Source of the DNA: Bradyrhizobium sp. 138
GTDB taxonomy: Bacteria; Pseudomonadota; Alphaproteobacteria; Rhizobiales; Xanthobacteraceae
Assembly: GCF_023074075.1 (NCBI RefSeq)
Contig: NZ_JADPKT010000071.1
Location: forward strand, 62,001 to 126,000
Direction: 5' to 3'
Length of the DNA: 64,000 nucleotides
How positions within the stretch are numbered: position 1 is the stretch's first letter; every line of letters starts with the position of its first letter. A program made the translations under genes and the position numbers. Below are positions 32,699-41,542 of the stretch, piece by piece. The notes under the pieces are model-generated. The model was not told the origin of the DNA and did no database searches. It worked only from the letters and a program-made list of their open reading frames with translations.

Positions 32699-33085
32699 TC
32701 AAGTCTCGCCAATTCGCTCGACAAGCTCAAATCGCTCGCACCAGAGCATCATGTCGGGCGCGTACCTTCCAAGGCGCGTGAAGTATCGCTCATGTGCCTC
32801 GCGCCAGTATTGAAGAGAGCGATCACCTTCACCTTCGTCATAAGCAAACGCTTCATCCACTTCATCGAAACGTCGCTTCGTCAGTTCAACCGTCTTGAGG
32901 ATGGCTTTCGGAACGCCGAACCCGTCCAGGACCACCATCATTTTTCCAACCTCCGCCGAAAGCAGGCCCTGACTTTCTGCCCAGCAGGTTGCGCGCTTGG
33001 TCCCCGACAGAACAAGCTCCAGGAGCCTGTCTGCCAAGTCGGGGCTATCGCCGAAAGAAAACGTCTCCATGTCGCGCCAATCCAT
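32699..33085 (-). CDS. ASCH-domain protein
   Basis: Small RNA-binding-fold (PUA-like) protein of 128 residues. The ASCH hallmarks are METFSFGDSPDLADRLL, then LVLSGTKRATCW near residue 32, EVGKMMVVLDGFGVPKAIL near 50, and a late Y-W-R-E-A-H-E-R-Y-F segment. The substrate-binding G-x-K-x-x-T motif is intact. The frame is open into the preceding hydrolase with no stop between, so the start is uncertain; the ATG at 33085 (MDWRDM) or the one at 33070 (METFSF) both fit a stand-alone ASCH protein. ASCH proteins of this YqfB-like type have been linked to nucleoside-amide hydrolysis or RNA binding, so function here is open. No strong Shine-Dalgarno is seen before either start. Confidence 0.75.
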   Translation of the reverse strand: MDWRDMETFSFGDSPDLADRLLELVLSGTKRATCWAESQGLLSAEVGKMMVVLDGFGVPKAILKTVELTKRRFDEVDEAFAYDEGEGDRSLQYWREAHERYFTRLGRYAPDMMLWCERFELVERIGET

Positions 33086-33939
33086 CGGCAAATGCTGACG
33101 ATCGTTCTTGACATTGTCAGTACAGACCGCCGAGGGCACCGTGCTGACCCAGGTCGTGAGGCTGTCGCGAATGACCTCAAACACCGTACGGCCATCTCGT
33201 GTCTGGCTTTCGCAGGAGTAGAAATGGTTGGCACCCGGCACTTGAACCCATTCCACATGTCTACCGGCCGCCAGAAACTTCCGTTCGACATCTGGCGCGA
33301 ACGCGCAGACATAGTCGAGATCTCGCTCGCCCGAGATCATCAGTAGCGGCGGCAGCGGGAGGCCGTTCCCCCGGGCCAGGTAGGCCGCGGCATCTGCCGG
33401 CATTAACGCGCCAGAGATGGAAATGACTCCCGATGCCTCCATGCGCTTGCCGTAAGCAGCATAAATGGCACATCGTCCGCCCGCCGAGAACCCACCGAGC
33501 ACAATTCGCTGAGGATCGACGCCATAATCGCCGTGGTGCGTCTTGATGAAGCGTACGGCCTCGGTGAAGTCGTCAAAAGCGGATTCCATGATTCCTGCCA
33601 TGTCGCGCGGCTCCATCGGCGGCAGGCCCATCTCGGAACGCAACGCGGTAACGCGCACATCGGCACCTGGTCCGGCTGCGTCAGCACCGGCTGGGCGCTC
33701 GGCTCTGGATCCATCTGCGCGAGCCGGTACTGCACGGAGAACGCGGGAAAGCCCAGCATCGCAAAGCGGTGACAATATTCGGCGACTGCCGTGCTGGTCC
33801 CGATGCCGGCGGAGAAGGCGTCGTTCTCCTTCGACCCGCGATGAAAAACGCCGCCGTGAGCAAGTACCAGCGCCGGCGCCGGTGTGGGGCCCGGAGCTGC
33901 CGGTAGATAAGCGTCGAGCTTGAGCGCCATAGCCGACAT
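33086..33939 (-). pseudogene. Alpha/beta hydrolase disrupted by a frameshift and fused in frame to the ASCH gene
   Basis: The N-terminal part reads in one frame (MSAMALKLDAYLPAAPG, oxyanion LAHGGVFHRG, then FAMLGFPAFSVQYRLAQMDP) down to about 33665. There homology jumps to the -1 neighbouring frame, which continues with VRVTALRSEMGLPPMEPRD, the nucleophile motif GGFSAGG, the acid in SGERDLDYV and the histidine in PGANHFYS. A one-base loss (or two-base gain) between about 33660 and 33680 explains this. The catalytic triad residues are all still encoded, so the break may be recent, a sequencing error, or programmed. The C-terminal frame reads straight into the ASCH domain with no stop codon. 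It belongs to the BD-FAE/esterase-like hydrolases of dienelactone type; substrate unknown. Confidence 0.7.
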
Positions 33940-34207
33940 CGGTCCTCGGCCCTTGTTGTAGCAGAGCATGACCAAACACGATATCGCGCTGTGTGCGGAT
34001 GCTCATGACGTTCTCCCCCAGGATCCGATGGACACACTATAGTTGCCGTTGCTACCAACGCACAACTTTCTCCTGAGGGGTCACAAGGCGGCATGCCGCG
34101 GGCGGGGCCGCGTGTCCGCCTCACCGTCGAAAGCAGGCATCCGGAATTGTTAGCGCATGCCCCATGGAGCACCTGCTCGCTGACAAGCGCGAAGAGAGGC
34201 GTGAAAT

Positions 34208-35878
34208 CTAAAGCGCGGCCAACCCCGGCGGCGGCTTGCGCATGTTGGAGGCCTGCTCATAGGCGTGGGCCAGACGCAGCAGCTTGTGCTCGCTCCAGGC
34301 GCGACCTGCGAAGGTGATGCCGAGCGGGTAGTCGGGCGTGTCCTTGCCATCCGATCCCGAGATGAAGCCGGCCGGCACCATGACACTGGGATAGCCTGCC
34401 TTGGCGGTGATCCCGCAGCCTGCAGCGCCGGGGAACAGCACCGCGTCGAGCTTGTGCCGGTTCATGTAGGCGTCCATGCCGCGCGTCTTGGCGGAAAGCA
34501 AATCCATCGCGCGTGCCGATTTGTATTCGCGCTCGCTCAAATCGCCCCTGGTCATGTTGGCGGCGAGGAAGTGGTCCTGGCCAAAGCGTAGCGCCCTCTC
34601 CGCATGCGCCGCGTTGAAGGCAACGATATCGGCGATGCTTCTGATCTCGGTGTTGGTTGCCCAGTCCCTGAGGTAAAGGTCGAGATCGCGCTTCAGCTCG
34701 TAGATGAAGACGACCGGCGGCCTTGCGACCGTGCCCTTGTGGCGGCTCAGCGGATTGCGGTTGAGCACGGCCATGGTCGTGCCCGGCCCGCCGATCCAGC
34801 CAAGCGTCGGCATGTTGGCGCGCACGATGACGGCGCCGAGATCCTGAAGCACCGCGATCGCTTCGGCCATCACCTTGGCCGACCTCGGTGGCAGCTTGCC
34901 GTAATAGCAGTCGTTCAGCGGGTCGGCGTGGTCGCTCGGCACGCCGATACGCGCGCCCTTCATCGCATCGCGCGTGAGGCCGGCCGTGTAGTCAGCCGGC
35001 CGTCGCTGCCGCTCCGTCACGGGGTCGAGCGGGTCTCTCGCAGCCAACACGTTCAGCAGCATCGCGGCGTCACGCACGGTCCGCGTCATCGGGCCCGCGG
35101 TGTCCTGGCTGTGCGCGATCGGCACGATGCCGGCGCGGCTGACGAGTCCGACCGTCGGCTTGACGGTGACGAGGCCATTCTGGCTGGCCGGGAACAGCAG
35201 CGAGCCCGAGGTCTCGGTGCCAACAGCGGCCGCGCACAGACCGGCCGCCACGGCGACCGCCGAACCCGCGCTCGAGCCGCCCGGGGACACGACCGGGATG
35301 GCGTCATCGTCCACCAGCGTCGGCGCGTAGGGATTCTTCACCTGGCCGCCCAGCGAGGAGTAGCCATGGGACATGTCGATCGCGAGCATGTTGGAAAATT
35401 CGGTGAGGTTCGCCTTGCCGAGGACCACCGCGCCGGCGTCGCGCAGCAGCTTGACGATCGTGGCGTCGTCCCTTGCATGCGCGCCCTCCAGCGCCAGCGA
35501 GCCCGCCGTCGTCGGCTGCTTGTCGCCGGTGGCGATGTTGTCCTTCACCAGGATCGGGATGCCGGCCAGCGGTCGCTGGGCCGATGGTCTTGTGCCATCG
35601 AGCTTGCCTGCGATCGCGAGCGCATCGGGATTGAGCGCGCGCACGGCGTTGAGCGCGGGCCCGCCGCGGTCGTAGGCTGCAATGCGCGCGAGGTAGGATT
35701 TGGTCAGCGCCGTCGCATCGATCTGCCCAGTGGCCAGGGCCTGAGCGATATCGCTCATCGATGCATTGTCGAGTTTTGGGGTGCCCGGCTCGGCGCTGAC
35801 GGCCGCCGCGATGATGCCGGCATCGCGGCGCGATGGCTTCTTCACGGCTGCCTCGCCTGACGGCGCGTCCCGAACCAT
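34208..35878 (-). CDS. Amidase-signature hydrolase, likely last gene of the amide/peptide uptake operon
   Basis: Amidase-signature (AS) family enzyme of 556 residues that hydrolyses C-N amide bonds. The catalytic Lys lies in ILVKDNIAT near residue 112, and the Gly/Ser-rich loop PGGSSAGSAVAVAAG near 197-211 carries the cis-Ser and nucleophile Ser of the Ser-cisSer-Lys triad. The C-terminal part matches the amidase fold (AGYPSVMVPAGF). A GTG 11 codons into the frame (VKKPSRRDAGIIAAAVSA) could be the true start and looks like an export leader, so periplasmic location is possible. The 174-nt gap before it shows nothing recognisable. It lies downstream of the dipeptide-type transporter, which ends the set with the second amidase at the other side. 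Confidence 0.87.
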   Translation of the reverse strand: MVRDAPSGEAAVKKPSRRDAGIIAAAVSAEPGTPKLDNASMSDIAQALATGQIDATALTKSYLARIAAYDRGGPALNAVRALNPDALAIAGKLDGTRPSAQRPLAGIPILVKDNIATGDKQPTTAGSLALEGAHARDDATIVKLLRDAGAVVLGKANLTEFSNMLAIDMSHGYSSLGGQVKNPYAPTLVDDDAIPVVSPGGSSAGSAVAVAAGLCAAAVGTETSGSLLFPASQNGLVTVKPTVGLVSRAGIVPIAHSQDTAGPMTRTVRDAAMLLNVLAARDPLDPVTERQRRPADYTAGLTRDAMKGARIGVPSDHADPLNDCYYGKLPPRSAKVMAEAIAVLQDLGAVIVRANMPTLGWIGGPGTTMAVLNRNPLSRHKGTVARPPVVFIYELKRDLDLYLRDWATNTEIRSIADIVAFNAAHAERALRFGQDHFLAANMTRGDLSEREYKSARAMDLLSAKTRGMDAYMNRHKLDAVLFPGAAGCGITAKAGYPSVMVPAGFISGSDGKDTPDYPLGITFAGRAWSEHKLLRLAHAYEQASNMRKPPPGLAAL

Positions 35879-36052
35879 CAGGCCGCGATGATGCTATGTT
35901 GCCCGTGTTTTGCCCGACGGGTCAACGTCCCAGCGCACCGCGCCAGCCCTTGCAGCATGCAACGCGCAAGTCATTGAAATCACTACGCCCGGCTACTGTG
36001 CATGGGGTTGTTTTTCAGTTTTGGTTTTTGAGGCCGCGTGCTGCGCCCCGCC

Positions 36053-37549
36053 CTACTCCCAATACCACGTCGAGAAATCGTTCTCGTATTGCGGCACGTC
36101 CTTCCAGACACCCTTCAGCTTCTTGTTGGTGATGGTGATCAGCTGCGGCTGGTACAGGTAGGCGGAGACGGCGTCGGTCGCGAGCATGCGCTGGGCGTCG
36201 CCGAGCAGTTTTGCGCGGGCGGCCTCGTCGGGCGTCGACACGATCTGCTTGTAGAGTGCGTTGTACGCGGTGTTGTTGTAGCCGAGATAGTAGTCCGCCT
36301 CGGTGATCTTGACGAGGTCGAACGGCTCGACATGGCTGATGATGGTGAGATCGAAATTGTGCGGACCGTTGCCGGCGAACACCTGCGACAGCCATTGCGC
36401 CCATTCGACGTTCTCGATCTTGGCGACGATGCCGACCTTGGCGAGCTGCGCTGCGGCGATCTCGCCGCCCTGCCGCGCATAGGACGGCGGCGGCAGCTTC
36501 AGCGACAATTCGAGCGGCGTGGTGACGCCGGCTTCAGTGAGCAGCTTCTTGGCCTTCTCGGGATCGTAGGGGTTGACGCCTGTGGTGTCGACATAGCCGA
36601 GCGCGCCCGGCACGTAGAAGCTGCCGATCGGCGTGCCGAAACCGTCGACGGCGCCATCAATCATCGCCTTGCGATCGATCGCGGCGAGGATGGCGCGGCG
36701 GACGCGGACGTCGTCGAGCGGCTTCTTGCGGTGGTTGATCGCGACGATGGTCTTGGCCCTGGAGCCGCCGACCAGCACCGTGAAGCGCGGATCGGCCTTG
36801 AACTGTGCCAAGGCGCGCTGTGCGGCGACGCGCGGGAATGCATCGACGTCGCCCGACAGCAGCGCGGCGGTCTGCGCCGCCGGCTCCGAGATGAAGCGGA
36901 TGGTCACCTTGGACAGCTTGACCGCGGCGGCGTTGCGGTAGTCGGCCCACTTGGTCAGCGTGATCGAGGAGCCCTTGGCCCAGGCGCCGAGCTGATAGGG
37001 ACCGGTGCCGACCGGCTGCGTGATATTGGTGGCAGCGCTCTTCGGCTCGACGATCGAGCCGCCCGCCTGCCCGAGCAGGAACGGCAGGTTCGGCTCGCCA
37101 TATTTCATCGTGATCACGATCGTGTCGGCGTCGGGCGCCTCGACCTTCTCGAAAGCCTGGTACAGGCTCTTGTCCTTGTTGGTACTGGTCGGCGCCGCGT
37201 TGCGCTCGAACGAGAACTTCACCGCGGCGGAATCGAACGCCTCGCCATTGTGGAATTTGACGCCCTTGCGCAGCTTGAACGTATAGGTCTTCAGGTCAGG
37301 CGAGGCGGTCCAGCTCTCGGCCAGCAGCGGCGAGACGGAGCCGTCCTCGTTGATCTTGGTCAGGGTCTCGTAGATGTTGTAGAGCGTGACCTCGGCGATC
37401 GCGGCAGCGGCCGCGTTGGTCGGATCGAGCCCCGGCGGCTCCAGCGCCATCGCCATGACGACGCTGTCCTTCTTGCTCTGCGCCAGCACGGGCAAAGGCG
37501 CCGCGACGAGCGCGGCGGCAAAGGCGACGATCGATAGTTTCCTGAACAT
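36053..37549 (-). CDS. Periplasmic substrate-binding protein of a peptide-type ABC importer (SBP_bac_5)
   Basis: Protein of 498 residues with a clear Sec signal peptide, MFRKLSIVAFAAALVAAPLP, cleaved near VLA-QS. Family 5 landmarks are ALEPPGLDPTNAAAAAIAEV, LLAESWTASPDLKTYTFKLR near residue 80, GVKFHNGEAFDSAAVKFSFE, and GTGPYQLGAW near 183. The C-terminal half has DDVRVRRAILAAIDRKAMI. It delivers peptides, amides or similar ligands to the DppBC-like permease. It follows the second ATPase gene by 57 nt, an unusual last position, since such genes often come first. The presence of two amidases around it suggests an amide-containing ligand (inference). Confidence 0.92.
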   Translation of the reverse strand: MFRKLSIVAFAAALVAAPLPVLAQSKKDSVVMAMALEPPGLDPTNAAAAAIAEVTLYNIYETLTKINEDGSVSPLLAESWTASPDLKTYTFKLRKGVKFHNGEAFDSAAVKFSFERNAAPTSTNKDKSLYQAFEKVEAPDADTIVITMKYGEPNLPFLLGQAGGSIVEPKSAATNITQPVGTGPYQLGAWAKGSSITLTKWADYRNAAAVKLSKVTIRFISEPAAQTAALLSGDVDAFPRVAAQRALAQFKADPRFTVLVGGSRAKTIVAINHRKKPLDDVRVRRAILAAIDRKAMIDGAVDGFGTPIGSFYVPGALGYVDTTGVNPYDPEKAKKLLTEAGVTTPLELSLKLPPPSYARQGGEIAAAQLAKVGIVAKIENVEWAQWLSQVFAGNGPHNFDLTIISHVEPFDLVKITEADYYLGYNNTAYNALYKQIVSTPDEAARAKLLGDAQRMLATDAVSAYLYQPQLITITNKKLKGVWKDVPQYENDFSTWYWE

Positions 37550-37606
37550 CTCGTAACTCCCCGGCCCTGTTCCGTTCTTAAGCCTACGCCAATCCTGCTT
37601 CGAACA

Positions 37607-38611
37607 CTAACCCTCCATGCCCGCCTGCGGCAACGCCATCACGGCCTCGGCCTTGTGGCAGGCGGCAAGGTGTCCCTCGCCCATCTTGCGTAACTCAGGC
37701 GGAACCTCGCGGCAATGCTGGTCGGCGAGCGGACAGCGCGTGACATAGGGGCATCCGGTCGTGGCCGCCGATTGCGAGGCGATCGCCTGGCCCCCGCGCC
37801 GCCGCCGGCCGCCACCGGCACGTGCCCGCGGCACCGCCTCCAGCAGCGCCCGCGTGTAGGGATGGGCGCAATGCTCGAACAGATCTTCGGGCCGGCCCTG
37901 CTCGACGATGCGGCCGAGATACATCACCGCGATCTCGTCACAGAGATAGTCGACGACGGCGAGGTCATGGCTGATCAGGATGAAGCTCAGGCCGAATTGC
38001 TCCTGGAGGTCCTGCATCAGGTTCAGCACCTGGGCCTGCACGGAGACGTCGAGCGCGGAGACCGGCTCGTCGGCGACGATCAGCTTGGGCTGGGTGATCA
38101 GCGCGCGCGCAATGGCAATGCGCTGACGCTGACCGCCGGAGAATTCGTGCGGATATTTGTCCATGTCGGCATCGCGCAGACCCACCTGGCGCAGCGCCGC
38201 GGCGACGCGTTCACGGAACGTGGCGCGATCGGCCCCCTCCAGCACCGTCAGCGGCTCGGCGACGATGCGCGCGATGGTCTGGCGCGGATCGAGCGAGCCG
38301 TAGGGATCCTGGAACACCATCTGGAAATCGCGGCGGGCGCGACGCAGCTCGTCGGCAGAGATGCGATTGAGATCGCGGCCGAGCAGCGCGACCTGCCCCG
38401 ATGTCGGCCGCTCCAACGCCATCACCAGCCGCGCGAAGGTCGACTTGCCCGAACCGGATTCGCCGACGACGCCGAGGCTCTTTCCCGCGGCAACCTGCAC
38501 GGTCACGCCATTGAGCGCACGCACCTGCCCCGGCGGGCGAAACAGGCTTTCCCGCGGCAGGGCGTAGCGCTGTTCGAGATCCTTCACGTCGAGAAGCGGC
38601 GCGGTGCTCAT
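37607..38611 (-). CDS. Peptide-type ABC transporter ATPase, DppF/OppF-like
   Basis: ATPase subunit of 334 residues. The start at 38611 overlaps the preceding ATPase stop by 4 nt and gives MSTAPLLDVKDLEQRYALPR; longer upstream reading is a shadow of the neighbouring gene. Walker A is GESGSGKST near residue 56, the Q-loop is in MVFQDPYGSLDPR near 105, the signature is FSGGQRQRIAIARAL near 160, and Walker B is KLIVADEPVSALD. The C-terminal oligopeptide extension has the Cys cluster GCPYVTRCPLADQHC, found in Opp/Dpp ATPases and metal- or iron-sulfur-binding in some. It works with the ATPase just upstream as a heterodimer. Confidence 0.93.
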   Translation of the reverse strand: MSTAPLLDVKDLEQRYALPRESLFRPPGQVRALNGVTVQVAAGKSLGVVGESGSGKSTFARLVMALERPTSGQVALLGRDLNRISADELRRARRDFQMVFQDPYGSLDPRQTIARIVAEPLTVLEGADRATFRERVAAALRQVGLRDADMDKYPHEFSGGQRQRIAIARALITQPKLIVADEPVSALDVSVQAQVLNLMQDLQEQFGLSFILISHDLAVVDYLCDEIAVMYLGRIVEQGRPEDLFEHCAHPYTRALLEAVPRARAGGGRRRRGGQAIASQSAATTGCPYVTRCPLADQHCREVPPELRKMGEGHLAACHKAEAVMALPQAGMEG

Positions 38612-39627
38612 GCGGTCAGTGCTCCGATGCGTTCTGCCATCGAGACATCCGTCCTGATGCAACGTACGAAGTGTCCGGGTCCGACGTCGACCATCGCCGG
38701 CAGCGCGGCGCGGCACTGATCGATCACGAGGGGACATCGGTCGGAGAAGGTGCACCCCGAGGGCAGATCGGCGAGCTCCGGCACGGTGCCCGATATCGTC
38801 TTCAACCGCGTCCCCTTGCGCGCGCCGAGCTTGGGACGGGCACGGAACAGGCCCTGCGTATAGGGATGTCCCATCCGCCGGAACACCTCGTCGGTCGGCC
38901 CGCTCTCGACGACGGTGCCGCCATACATCACCATCATGCGCTGCACATTCTCGGCGATGACGCCGAGGTCGTGCGAGATCAGGATCATCGACATGCCGCG
39001 CTCCTCGACGAGGTCGGCGATGAGGTCGAGGATCTGGCCCTGGATGGTGACGTCGAGCGCGGTGGTCGGCTCGTCCGCGATCAACAAATCGGGCTCGCAG
39101 GCGAGCGCCATGGCGATGGTGATGCGCTGGCGCTGGCCGCCGGAAAACTGGTGTGGATAGGCATCGACGCGCCGCGCCGGGTCGGGCAGCCCGACGCGAT
39201 CGAGCAAGGCGATCGCCTCGTTGCGCGCCTGTGCCGCCGTATGCTTCTTGTGACGCCGCAGTGGCTCAGCGACCTGATGCCCGATCGTGTGCATCGGATT
39301 GAGCGCGGTCATCGGCTCCTGGAAGATCATGCTGATGCGGTTGCCGCGCAGGCGGCAATAATCCGCGTCCGGCAACAGCGCGATCTCGTTGCCGTCGAGC
39401 TTGATGCTGCCCGAGACCACGGCGCTGTCAGGCAGCAGCCCCATCAGCGACATCGCGGTGACCGACTTGCCGCAGCCGGATTCGCCGACGAGGCCGAGCG
39501 TCTCGCCGCGCTTCAAGGCGAAGCTGACGCCGCGCACGGCGTGTGCCGGCCCGCGGCTGGTATTGAGGCGGACGCCGAGATTGGTGACCTCAATCAGCGG
39601 CATGTTGGAGCGCTCACCCATCGTCAT
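38608..39627 (-). CDS. Peptide-type ABC transporter ATPase, DppD/OppD-like
   Basis: ATPase subunit of 339 residues. The ATG at 39627 overlaps the permease stop (ATGA), and in-frame ATGs at 39621 and 39603 (MPLIEVTNLGVRL) are alternatives. Walker A GESGCGKSV is near residue 52, the Q-loop motif MIFQEPMTALNPMHTIG near 104, the signature FSGGQRQRITIAMAL near 161 and Walker B DLLIADEPTTALDVT near 177. The C-terminal Cys cluster GCTFSDRCPLVIDQC is present. It pairs with the DppF-like ATPase 4 nt downstream; the two serve the DppBC-like permeases upstream. Confidence 0.93.
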   Translation of the reverse strand: MTMGERSNMPLIEVTNLGVRLNTSRGPAHAVRGVSFALKRGETLGLVGESGCGKSVTAMSLMGLLPDSAVVSGSIKLDGNEIALLPDADYCRLRGNRISMIFQEPMTALNPMHTIGHQVAEPLRRHKKHTAAQARNEAIALLDRVGLPDPARRVDAYPHQFSGGQRQRITIAMALACEPDLLIADEPTTALDVTIQGQILDLIADLVEERGMSMILISHDLGVIAENVQRMMVMYGGTVVESGPTDEVFRRMGHPYTQGLFRARPKLGARKGTRLKTISGTVPELADLPSGCTFSDRCPLVIDQCRAALPAMVDVGPGHFVRCIRTDVSMAERIGALTA

Positions 39628-40511
39628 CGCTCCCGCGCCAGTCTGGGATCGAGCAGATCGCGCAATCCGTCGCCGAGAAGATTGAGGCCGAGCACCGCGA
39701 TCGCGATCGCAGCGCCCGGATAAACCGCGAGCATCGGCGACTGGAACAGCAGCGTCTGCGCATCGTTCAGCATCCGCCCCCACGACGGCTGCGGCGGCTG
39801 CGTGCCGAGGCCGAGATAGGACAAGGCGGCTTCGGCAAGGATGGCAAGCGCGAACTGGATGGTGACCTGCACGATCAGGATCGACAGGATGTTGGGCAAA
39901 ACGTGCTCGATGGTGATGCGGAATTTGCCCTTGCCCGCGGCGCGCGCGGCCAGCACGAATTCGCGCGCCCAGATCGCGTTGGCCGAGCCGCGCGTCAGCC
40001 GTGTCAGCGTCGGGATCTGGAAGATGCCGATCGCGACGATCGAGGTCACCATGCCCGGCCCCGCCACCGCGGCGAGCATGATCGCGGACAGCACGGCCGG
40101 AAAGGCGAAGGTGAAATCGGAGAAGCGCATGATGATCTCTTCGGTCCAGCCGCGCCGGGCCGACGCGGTCAAGCCGAGCGTGACGCCGAAGGTCAGACCG
40201 ATGCTGACGGCGATGATACCGACCATGATGGTGGAGCGGGCGCCGGCGAGCAGCAGCGATACGATATCGCGGCCGAAAGAATCGGTGCCGAGCCAGTGCG
40301 ATGCCGAGGGCGGCCGGAGTTTTGCAGCGATGTCGATCTCGTAGGGCGACCACGGCGTCCACACTAGCGACAGCATCGCGGAGGCAAGCACCAATAGGCT
40401 CAGCGCACCACCGATCACGAAGCTGCGGTGGCGCAACGCGCGGCGCCAGAACGTGCGGGCCGGCAGCGGGCGCGTTGCGAGCGGCACGTCAATGGTTAGG
40501 GGCTCGCTCAC
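39624..40511 (-). CDS. Peptide-type ABC transporter permease, DppC-like
   Basis: Inner-membrane permease of 295 residues. The start is a GTG at 40511 that overlaps the dppB-like stop (GTGA); it gives MSEPLTIDVPL. An N-terminal cytoplasmic segment precedes TM1 (HRSFVIGGALSLLVLASAML). The DppC-type stretch PSASHWLGTDSFGRDIVSLLLAGARSTIMVG is at about 65-95, and the EAA loop near residue 200 (AAGKGKFRITIEHVLPNI). Five to six membrane segments are predicted by eye. It pairs with the DppB-like subunit to form the channel. Confidence 0.92.
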   Translation of the reverse strand: MSEPLTIDVPLATRPLPARTFWRRALRHRSFVIGGALSLLVLASAMLSLVWTPWSPYEIDIAAKLRPPSASHWLGTDSFGRDIVSLLLAGARSTIMVGIIAVSIGLTFGVTLGLTASARRGWTEEIIMRFSDFTFAFPAVLSAIMLAAVAGPGMVTSIVAIGIFQIPTLTRLTRGSANAIWAREFVLAARAAGKGKFRITIEHVLPNILSILIVQVTIQFALAILAEAALSYLGLGTQPPQPSWGRMLNDAQTLLFQSPMLAVYPGAAIAIAVLGLNLLGDGLRDLLDPRLARER

Positions 40512-41458
40512 AGGTCGTGGACCTTGATCCGGGGATCGATGAAGGCGTAGAGCACGTCGACGACGAAATTGACGATGACGACCATGGTCGCGAGCAGCAT
40601 CACGCAGTTGCGCACCACGATGAGGTCGCGGTTGGCGATCGACTGGAAGATCAGGCGGCCGAGGCCCGGCAGGTAGAACACGTTCTCGATCACGATGGTG
40701 CCGGCCAGCAGATTGGCGAATTGCAGTCCCATCACCGTCATGACGGGAATCATCGCATTGCGCAGCACGTGGCTCCACAGCACTTCGCGCTTGCCGAGCC
40801 CCTTTGCGCGTGCGGTGCGGACGAAATCCTCGCGCAGCACCTCCAGCACGGCCGAGCGGGTGACGCGCGCGAGAATCGCCGCCTGCACCACCGCGAGCGA
40901 GATCGCCGGCAGCAGCAGCGACTTCACGCCGAGCCAGATGCCGTCCTCCCAGCCCGCGAAGCCGCCGGCCGAGAGCCATTGCAGCCGCACGGAGAACAAG
41001 AGGACCAGCAGGATCGCGAACCAGAAATTCGGCAGCGCGATGCCGACCTGCGTCAGCGACATCACACCGACGTCGCCAAGCTTGTTGTGATTGGCGGCGG
41101 TGTAGATGCCGGCCGAGAGCGCCAGCGTGACCGTGATCGTCATGGCCATGATGGCGAGCGGGATCGTCAGCACCAGCCGCTCGGCGATCAGGCTGGCCAC
41201 CGGCGTGCCGTAGACATAAGAGGTGCCGAGATCGCCGACGAGGAGGCCTTTGATCCACTGCAAATAACGAACCGCCAGCGGCTGGTCGAGCCCGAGCTTG
41301 ACGGTGAGCGCACGGACCGCGTCCGGCGAGGCATCGGCGCCCATCAGCATCTGCGCGGCGTTACCGGGAAGCGCGTCGAGCACAAGGAAGATGATCAGCG
41401 AGGCGCCGATCAGCGTCGCCAGCAAGGTCAGGACACGTCGGAGGACAAAGACGCTCAT
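40508..41458 (-). CDS. Peptide-type ABC transporter permease, DppB-like
   Basis: Inner-membrane permease of 316 residues starting MSVFVLRRVLTLLATLIGAS, the typical DppB opening. The conserved G-D-L-G-T-S-Y (about 105) follows the first periplasmic loop. The EAA loop, TARAKGLGKREVLWSHVLRNA at about 226-246, contacts the ATPases, and the protein ends in YAFIDPRIKVHDL. It is the first transporter gene, 84 nt downstream of an amidase gene; genes after it overlap by 4 nt each, so subunit ratios are set by coupled translation. Confidence 0.93.
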   Translation of the reverse strand: MSVFVLRRVLTLLATLIGASLIIFLVLDALPGNAAQMLMGADASPDAVRALTVKLGLDQPLAVRYLQWIKGLLVGDLGTSYVYGTPVASLIAERLVLTIPLAIMAMTITVTLALSAGIYTAANHNKLGDVGVMSLTQVGIALPNFWFAILLVLLFSVRLQWLSAGGFAGWEDGIWLGVKSLLLPAISLAVVQAAILARVTRSAVLEVLREDFVRTARAKGLGKREVLWSHVLRNAMIPVMTVMGLQFANLLAGTIVIENVFYLPGLGRLIFQSIANRDLIVVRNCVMLLATMVVIVNFVVDVLYAFIDPRIKVHDL

Positions 41459-41542
41459 GCGCGCTCGGCTTCAGGGCTCAGCTGCGACACGATCAACATG
41501 TCCGGGCGCCCGAGGCAAGCTCTTTGCTGCATGCCCATCTCC

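Noticed and set aside
38612..40362. Extended ATPase proteins with long N-terminal extensions (starts at 38755 and 40362)
   Set aside because: The extra residues are out-of-frame translations of the neighbouring genes; internal starts that overlap the upstream stop codons by 4 nt fit the family lengths.
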